From NCBI GenBank assembly GCA_965372465.1, contig CBDVCK010000200.1, forward strand, positions 1-7,052: a stretch of DNA of 7,052 bases, read 5' to 3'. The stretch comes from GCA-020348445 sp965372465. GTDB lineage: Archaea > Thermoplasmatota > Thermoplasmata > GCA-020350865. Both the position numbers and the translations under genes were made by a program. Within the stretch, counting starts at the first letter, position 1; every line of letters begins with the position of its first letter. Of the stretch, positions 1-4,066 are shown piece by piece. Below the pieces are notes generated by a model that did no database searches, was not told the DNA's origin, and worked only from the letters and a program-made list of their open reading frames with translations.

Positions 1-3000
1 ATCCCTGACCATTGGTTTTGCGTCCGTGATATCCGTATCTCTACCTGCAATATCACCGATATATGCGGCGATGACCTGATAAATCTCAGGTATCTGATCT
101 GCATTTTCTGCATAGTAGTACTGTCCCTTCGTTCTATCCGCAATCTCTATTAAGGTTGCCTCATCCAGGTTCCAAGGCCAGCTTGGCTCCAACCCTATGG
201 TAAAGATCGTGATGTTGTTGGCTGCTGCTCTGTTTGCCTGACCGAGAGGATCTATGTTTCCATTCCAAATACCGTCCGTAAGAAGAATGATGACCTGAAC
301 ATGACTCGTATTCCCGTTTAACAGCAGCTCATCGATAGCGGTTTTGAGAGCTTCTCCCATGTAGGTGGCTCCATCCGGATTGGGAATGCTGGCTATATCA
401 TCCTTTATCTGCGTGTGGTCATCTGTCAACGGGTTAAGAAGCCAGGCAGCATCGTTAAAAATCACAACAGCACCCATATCTTTGGTTCTCATTTCATTCA
501 CATAACCAATTAATCCATCTTTGATGAGAGTGATAGCCTGTGAGGTCATGCTTCCAGAGGTGTCCACACAGAAAATAACCTCTTGTGCTCGAATAAACTC
601 GATCACAGAACCCATGCCTGTGAGATTCAAAGTAATTGTGGATATCTCATCATGACCCGAACCGCTTAGGTAAATTTCCGGAGGAGATATATATTTTTCA
701 GGCCAGATAAATGGAATGATAATTACCTGGAGTTTTATACTGTCCCAATATGTGGTCGTGTTCTCGGATTGAATCGTAATAGTGATGTTGTCCCGATCTA
801 TAAATGGGATTGTAGAGGGAAGAATGACCATGACCGTGATGTTGATATTGGACCCTGCGGGGATCAATATCTCTGTGAGGATGTAAGTTTCAGTTTCATC
901 GAGTATCAACACGGGATATCCATTGAGACTTGAGTTGAATATCAAGATGGTATCGTCGATAGATTGCTTGTTAAATAAAGTCAAATTGAAAAAGATAATA
1001 TCGTCGAAGGTCCCATATTTGACAGGTTCTGTGGTGCTCAATTTTACCAATTGTATTGAGGGTTTACAGTTAAAAACCCAACCTGCTGCAATGGAGCTTG
1101 TATCATCGAATCCATCTCTTCCACCGTCTCCCATGGGAACCCTACACATCGTTGTTCCTTGCATATGAGATGAGCTCCAACCTGCCATATCGAGAAGACT
1201 ACCTTCGTCATCGTACAGATAGACATTATCGCCAGATGGGTTCAAAGAAGTGAAGAAAGCCGGCTCCCCTGATTGTGTCAAATAGAAAAATTCATCATCT
1301 GAGGTCAATTCAGTACCTTGAGGTATGATGTACTCTGAATCACCAACGATTTTATAACCCGAGAGGTCAAGATTGCCATATTTTAGGTGGAGTTCCACAA
1401 AGCAATCGGCAGACGCATCGGGATAGAACAATATCTCATTTAATATCAAAGGCGAGTTGAAATTTGCAGGTGGAACATCGTTTTGAGCACCGAAATTCGG
1501 ACCTGTAGTGTAGTTCCTTACCCAGACATCTGTGTAATAACCTGAATCGAATACCCTTTCAACGCTCTCATCTGACAGAGGGTCAGGAACAGTTCCTTGC
1601 TGACCGTATGAAAATTCCTCGATTGGCAAACCATTCTGGAATAAACTGATGGTATCCCCTTCAGTATCCAATCCATCAGGTGTTGTTACATGGAAAACAG
1701 CATATTCATCGATGTCTACGGTTGAAGGAGACCACGTGCCAGCCAGCACTCCGGAGGATGAAGATTCAAATGTAAAACCGACGTTGAAGTCAATAGACGG
1801 GTACCTAGGATTGTAGACCTCGATTTGTGCTGTTGTGGACCCGCTGTCAGATATCTCTGATATAAGGACCTGTACCGGGTTATTGAAGAGCCAACCCGCT
1901 GCCTCTGATGAGGTATCATTATAACCTTTATAGGTGCCTCTTCCCTGGGGAAGCCTGCACGCACTCATCCCATGAAGATGCGGGGTGTTCCATCCCACCA
2001 TATCGAGAAGCTGCCCGCTATTATCGTAAAGATAAATATTGTCTCCCTGCGAATCCATGTTGTCAAAAAGAGGGGCATTGTCCGAATACCGGATGATAAG
2101 GGTATTGAAAGGATCAAGCCAAATATCCCCAAAACCGGACAGTTGATACACAGTATCGCAGACAATATAGTAATCTCGTACATTAATGCTTAAAAATGGG
2201 TCTTTATTAATAATTGTCACATATCCTCCATCAGCAATGCTCGGATAGAACATAACTTCATTTAGTATGACCTTAGGTGTCGGATTAATTGTTGTGACAT
2301 CATTTTGCACTCCCCAAGTAGGACCAGAAGAAGAGCTGCGAAGCCAATCACTTGTATATCTGGCCGAAACAACATCGTATCGCCTTGCAACAGACTCCCC
2401 ATTCAAAGGGTCAGGCACGACACCTTCCTGCCCGTATGACCAAGGCCCATCAATCAAAACGATGTTTCCTCCTCCCAAATCCTGGTACATACCAATTGTA
2501 TCACCCTCAGGACCCATGGTTCCTGCTGTGAGTGTAAAAAGTGCATATTCGTTGTTTGGAAGCGGATTTTTATTCCATGTCCCGGATAATGGATTCACAC
2601 CATCCAGGGAAAGAAAATAACCTTCTGCAGCCAAATCTGTGTCTTTAAGTTCATAATTGAACACCTCGATCTGCTGGGTTGCTGAGCTGGAATCTGAAAA
2701 CTCTGTAATGCGAAAACCGCTCATCATGTCGTGATAGTAATTCTGTGCATCATTGAGTGTTGATTCCATATTCCCATATGTGTCGCTCACAGCAATCACC
2801 AGGGTGAAGGTTTCGGTGGACCCACCGTTTATCGTGATGTCATTCCATCCAACAGTGGAGGTTCGATTTCCAGGTATAGCTCCAACCACAGCATTCGGTG
2901 CACGGATTCGGTCGTACAACCAGGTATCATTTTCCCAATAGACTTTGTATTCATCGTATGTGGTGGGATGATAATCCTGTGAGTAGTGATGCGTGATAGG

Positions 3001-3762
3001 ATTTGAAACAGTGGCAGATGCAAAACCAATTGTTGTACCACCATCATCGGAAGCCCAGTAGATATCATTTAATGAGTCATAACCGTCTATGTCATCTCCG
3101 CTGTCCCCACCCACACCAAATCCTGCTCCTACCTGAGAGAGCGGTAATTCCAAGCCGATACAAACACCAGTTAGAGGAGTTATATTGTCTAAATTTTTTA
3201 AGTTCCATTGAAGTATCGCCCAATCCTTGTTCACAACCGTCCAGGCTGTTTGATTGATAAGGATGTCATCAGGATCCAGTGTTCCCGCACCTGTATTCTT
3301 GAACGAAGCTGTGCTCTTCTGTGTTATGCCATCATCGACGATCATGGTTATGTCGTCGACCTTTGTAAAGTCATCCGGGCTGGTGTACGGAAATGAAGAG
3401 AAAGAATCCGCAATATCTTCCGACATTGGAGCATGGTTGTAGTTATCCTGATCGATTACTAAACCAATAAATCCGAATCCTGTCAAAGGGTCATTGGTAG
3501 TTTGATAGGTACCCCAGGTTATTGGTAGATATAACCTTCCAAAATCAGTGAGCATGTTGATATCAACATTACCTACATTATGGTCCACAGTAACTGCAGT
3601 GGTATTAGGAATATATATTGAAATGCCGGCCAACAGAATACTTAATATGAGTATCATGCTCGATGTCAATGAAAAAAATCTTTTTCGATTGGATACATCT
3701 CTTGTTTTTAGCATTTTTTTTCTTATTCTAACATGTAACTTCCTATCTGAAATAAATAGCAT
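1..3762 (-). CDS. Giant secreted lamin-tail / vWA-domain surface protein (gene A; C-terminus beyond window)
   Basis: This is a stop-free frame of 1,254 codons that runs off the left edge. The ATG at 3762 is chosen because GGGGTGAT lies three bases upstream, an in-frame TAA sits eight codons upstream (3787-3789), and no earlier in-frame start exists; a second Met at residue 17 (3714) has no ribosome-binding motif. Residues 26-28 (RKR) and the hydrophobic stretch 36-51 form a signal peptide with likely cleavage near residue 56. Residues 57-349 are a beta-rich region I do not recognise, with an Asp-rich loop at 220-229. Residues 350-629 and 630-901 are two tandem units, each made of two lamin-tail-like modules (ILNEV.FYP opening, GDN.YLYD, DTSS.AAGW closing). 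Residues 902-1035 resemble NEW3/CARDB domains. The vWA domain (about 1059-1235) has a complete MIDAS: D1067, S1069, S1071, T1133, D1163. About 15 N-x-S/T sequons occur. No catalytic motif is visible. By family the protein is probably a metal-dependent extracellular adhesion or matrix protein; that role is inference. Gene B, upstream on the same strand, is its paralogue and suggests that DUF11-like and FN3 domains follow beyond the window. Confidence 0.9.
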   Translation of the reverse strand, partial: MLFISDRKLHVRIRKKMLKTRDVSNRKRFFSLTSSMILILSILLAGISIYIPNTTAVTVDHNVGNVDINMLTDFGRLYLPITWGTYQTTNDPLTGFGFIGLVIDQDNYNHAPMSEDIADSFSSFPYTSPDDFTKVDDITMIVDDGITQKSTASFKNTGAGTLDPDDILINQTAWTVVNKDWAILQWNLKNLDNITPLTGVCIGLELPLSQVGAGFGVGGDSGDDIDGYDSLNDIYWASDDGGTTIGFASATVSNPITHHYSQDYHPTTYDEYKVYWENDTWLYDRIRAPNAVVGAIPGNRTSTVGWNDITINGGSTETFTLVIAVSDTYGNMESTLNDAQNYYHDMMSGFRITEFSDSSSATQQIEVFNYELKDTDLAAEGYFLSLDGVNPLSGTWNKNPLPNNEYALFTLTAGTMGPEGDTIGMYQDLGGGNIVLIDGPWSYGQEGVVPDPLNGESVARRYDVVSARYTSDWLRSSSSGPTWGVQNDVTTINPTPKVILNEVMFYPSIADGGYVTIINKDPFLSINVRDYYIVCDTVYQLSGFGDIWLDPFNTLIIRYSDNAPLFDNMDSQGDNIYLYDNSGQLLDMVGWNTPHLHGMSACRLPQGRGTYKGYNDTSSEAAGWLFNNPVQVLISEISDSGSTTAQIEVYNPRYPSIDFNVGFTFESSSSGVLAGTWSPSTVDIDEYAVFHVTTPDGLDTEGDTISLFQNGLPIEEFSYGQQGTVPDPLSDESVERVFDSGYYTDVWVRNYTTGPNFGAQNDVPPANFNSPLILNEILFYPDASADCFVELHLKYGNLDLSGYKIVGDSEYIIPQGTELTSDDEFFYLTQSGEPAFFTSLNPSGDNVYLYDDEGSLLDMAGWSSSHMQGTTMCRVPMGDGGRDGFDDTSSIAAGWVFNCKPSIQLVKLSTTEPVKYGTFDDIIFFNLTLFNKQSIDDTILIFNSSLNGYPVLILDETETYILTEILIPAGSNINITVMVILPSTIPFIDRDNITITIQSENTTTYWDSIKLQVIIIPFIWPEKYISPPEIYLSGSGHDEISTITLNLTGMGSVIEFIRAQEVIFCVDTSGSMTSQAITLIKDGLIGYVNEMRTKDMGAVVIFNDAAWLLNPLTDDHTQIKDDIASIPNPDGATYMGEALKTAIDELLLNGNTSHVQVIILLTDGIWNGNIDPLGQANRAAANNITIFTIGLEPSWPWNLDEATLIEIADRTKGQYYYAENADQIPEIYQVIAAYIGDIAGRDTDITDAKPMVRD
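58..588 (-). other. vWA domain with intact MIDAS in gene A
   Basis: Residues about 1059-1235 of gene A. The first strand carries FCVDTSGSM, giving the DxSxS motif (D1067, S1069, S1071). The threonine is in GATYMGEAL (T1133) and the second aspartate in ILLTDG (D1163). A later strand ITIFTIGL and the closing IADRTKGQYYYA are also typical of vWA domains. In this family these residues hold a divalent cation that usually bridges to an acidic residue of a partner protein. The spacing from the first Asp to the Thr is 66 residues, against 86 in gene B. Confidence 0.88.
1060..1875 (-). repeat. Tandem protein repeat, unit 2 (two lamin-tail-like modules), in gene A
   Basis: These are residues 630-901 of gene A, 272 residues, directly abutting unit 1. 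The first half shows GDTISLFQ, SYGQQG, VPDPL, ESVERVFD and GAQNDV, aligning with the matching motifs of unit 1. The second half opens at residue 772 with LILNEILFYP and closes with DTSSIAAGWVFNCKP. This second half is closer by eye to the lamin-tail-like module at the visible start of gene B (both contain GYKI..DSEYIIP and GDNVYLYD) than to the equivalent module in unit 1. That suggests the last module before the NEW3-like domain has kept a fixed position in both paralogues. Confidence 0.75.
1876..2715 (-). repeat. Tandem protein repeat, unit 1 (two lamin-tail-like modules), in gene A
   Basis: These are residues 350-629 of gene A, 280 residues long. The first half (350-497) opens with FRITEFSDSSS and carries GDTIGMY, SYGQEG, VPDPL, ESVARRYD and GVQNDV. 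The second half (498-629) opens with VILNEVMFYP and ends with DTSSEAAGWLFNNP. Both halves have the order of motifs expected of the lamin-tail domain (a GDNIYLYD-type strand, then D.VGW). The same order recurs in unit 2, so this is a modular internal duplication. Lamin-tail domains are common in exported bacterial and archaeal proteins; the assignment to that fold is by motif and was not tested by profile search. Confidence 0.75.
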
Positions 3763-3765
3763 ATT

Positions 3766-3773
3766 ATCACCCC
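3766..3773 (-). promoter_or_regulatory. Ribosome-binding motif of gene A
   Basis: On the minus strand GGGGTGAT ends three bases before ATG 3762. GGTGAT is complementary to the conserved end of archaeal 16S rRNA (ATCACCTCC). The spacing is short but workable, and it decides the start over the Met at residue 17, which is preceded only by an A-rich run. Confidence 0.65.
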
Positions 3774-3783
3774 ATGCCCGATC

Positions 3784-3790
3784 ATTTTAT
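3784..3790 (-). promoter_or_regulatory. Candidate TATA-like element for gene A
   Basis: The minus strand reads ATAAAAT here, centred about 25 bases before the gene A ATG. By archaeal promoter geometry it would place the transcript start at or very near the ATG, giving a leaderless message. That conflicts with the ribosome-binding motif at 3766-3773, so it may be a chance A/T stretch. A rival element, TCTAAATAG, lies at 3902-3910. Confidence 0.25.
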
Positions 3791-3886
3791 GTTCGTTGGT
3801 ATCGTTCCTGATTCCAGATATTGTACTAGGAAGTCTTGTCTATGTGTTCATCATGTTATTGCGTATTGAATATACAGTTCGAAACA

Positions 3887-3918
3887 TTTAGAGTTGTGCA
3901 CCTATTTAGAGTTTTGCC
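3887..3918. repeat. Direct repeat, 18-bp period, upstream of gene A
   Basis: On the plus strand TTTAGAGTTGTGC (3887-3899) recurs as TTTAGAGTTTTGC (3905-3917), 12 of 13 bases identical, with start points 18 bp apart and a GTGCAC palindrome between. On the minus strand each copy reads as an ACTCTAAAT box, and the second overlaps a TATA-like TCTAAATAG. The position, 125-155 bp upstream of the gene A start, suits an operator or promoter-proximal binding site, but chance cannot be excluded. Confidence 0.4.
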
Positions 3919-3972
3919 CAGTGCAGAGAAAATCCACATGGTTATTGGTTAAGATAGAGTGTATTAATCCCC

Positions 3973-4028
3973 TAGCTCTCAACTTTGAAGAATAAAGGGA
4001 AGGGGTTTTTATTTCAAACTGAGAGTTG
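3973..4028. repeat. Imperfect inverted repeat downstream of gene B
   Basis: CTCTCA at 3976-3981 pairs with TGAGAG at 4020-4025, extended outward by one A-T and two G-T wobble pairs to 3973 and 4028. The loop is about 38 bases and contains a pyrimidine tract on the minus strand. The stem is too weak and the loop too long to call a terminator hairpin confidently. Confidence 0.3.
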
Positions 4029-4032
4029 ACGT

Positions 4033-4043
4033 GAAAAGAAGGG
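4033..4043 (-). terminator. Candidate pyrimidine-rich terminator of gene B
   Basis: About 24 bases past the gene B stop the minus strand reads CCCTTCTTTTC. Archaeal RNA polymerase commonly terminates at T-rich tracts on the non-template strand without a required hairpin. A second pyrimidine tract (CCCCTTCCCTTT) lies at 3994-4005, so 3' ends could be multiple. Confidence 0.35.
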
Positions 4044-4066
4044 ATGGGATATCTATAATCAAATCC

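Larger units (their letters stand above)
3763..4066. other. Intergenic region between genes B and A
   Basis: These 304 bp contain no convincing gene on either strand. On the minus strand they hold the 3' end of the gene B transcript and the control region of gene A. Visible elements are a pyrimidine-rich tract just after the gene B stop, an imperfect inverted repeat (3973-4028), a direct repeat (3887-3918), TATA-like stretches and the gene A ribosome-binding motif. The gap suggests the two genes are transcribed separately even though they are co-oriented. Confidence 0.8.

Noticed and set aside
1716..2183. Two short minus-strand open frames (1716-1964 and 1965-2183)
   Set aside because: They are out of frame with the gene A coding that covers the same bases, and only the latter shows domain motifs.
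2267..2620. Plus-strand open frame of 117 codons
   Set aside because: It is antisense to the lamin-tail repeats of gene A, lacks a recognisable domain, and has no ribosome-binding motif or neighbours.
3767..3775. Start-stop element ATG GGG TGA on the minus strand just before gene A
   Set aside because: It overlaps the ribosome-binding motif and is easily explained by it; nothing supports it as a regulatory minimal ORF.
3548..3811. Plus-strand open frame of 87 codons with a hydrophobic stretch
   Set aside because: It overlaps the gene A signal peptide on the opposite strand, and its hydrophobic segment is largely the complement of A/T-rich leader and upstream DNA.
3994..4010. GGGG followed by TTTTT on the plus strand as a terminator
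   Set aside because: No plus-strand gene precedes it and no stable GC stem abuts the T run.
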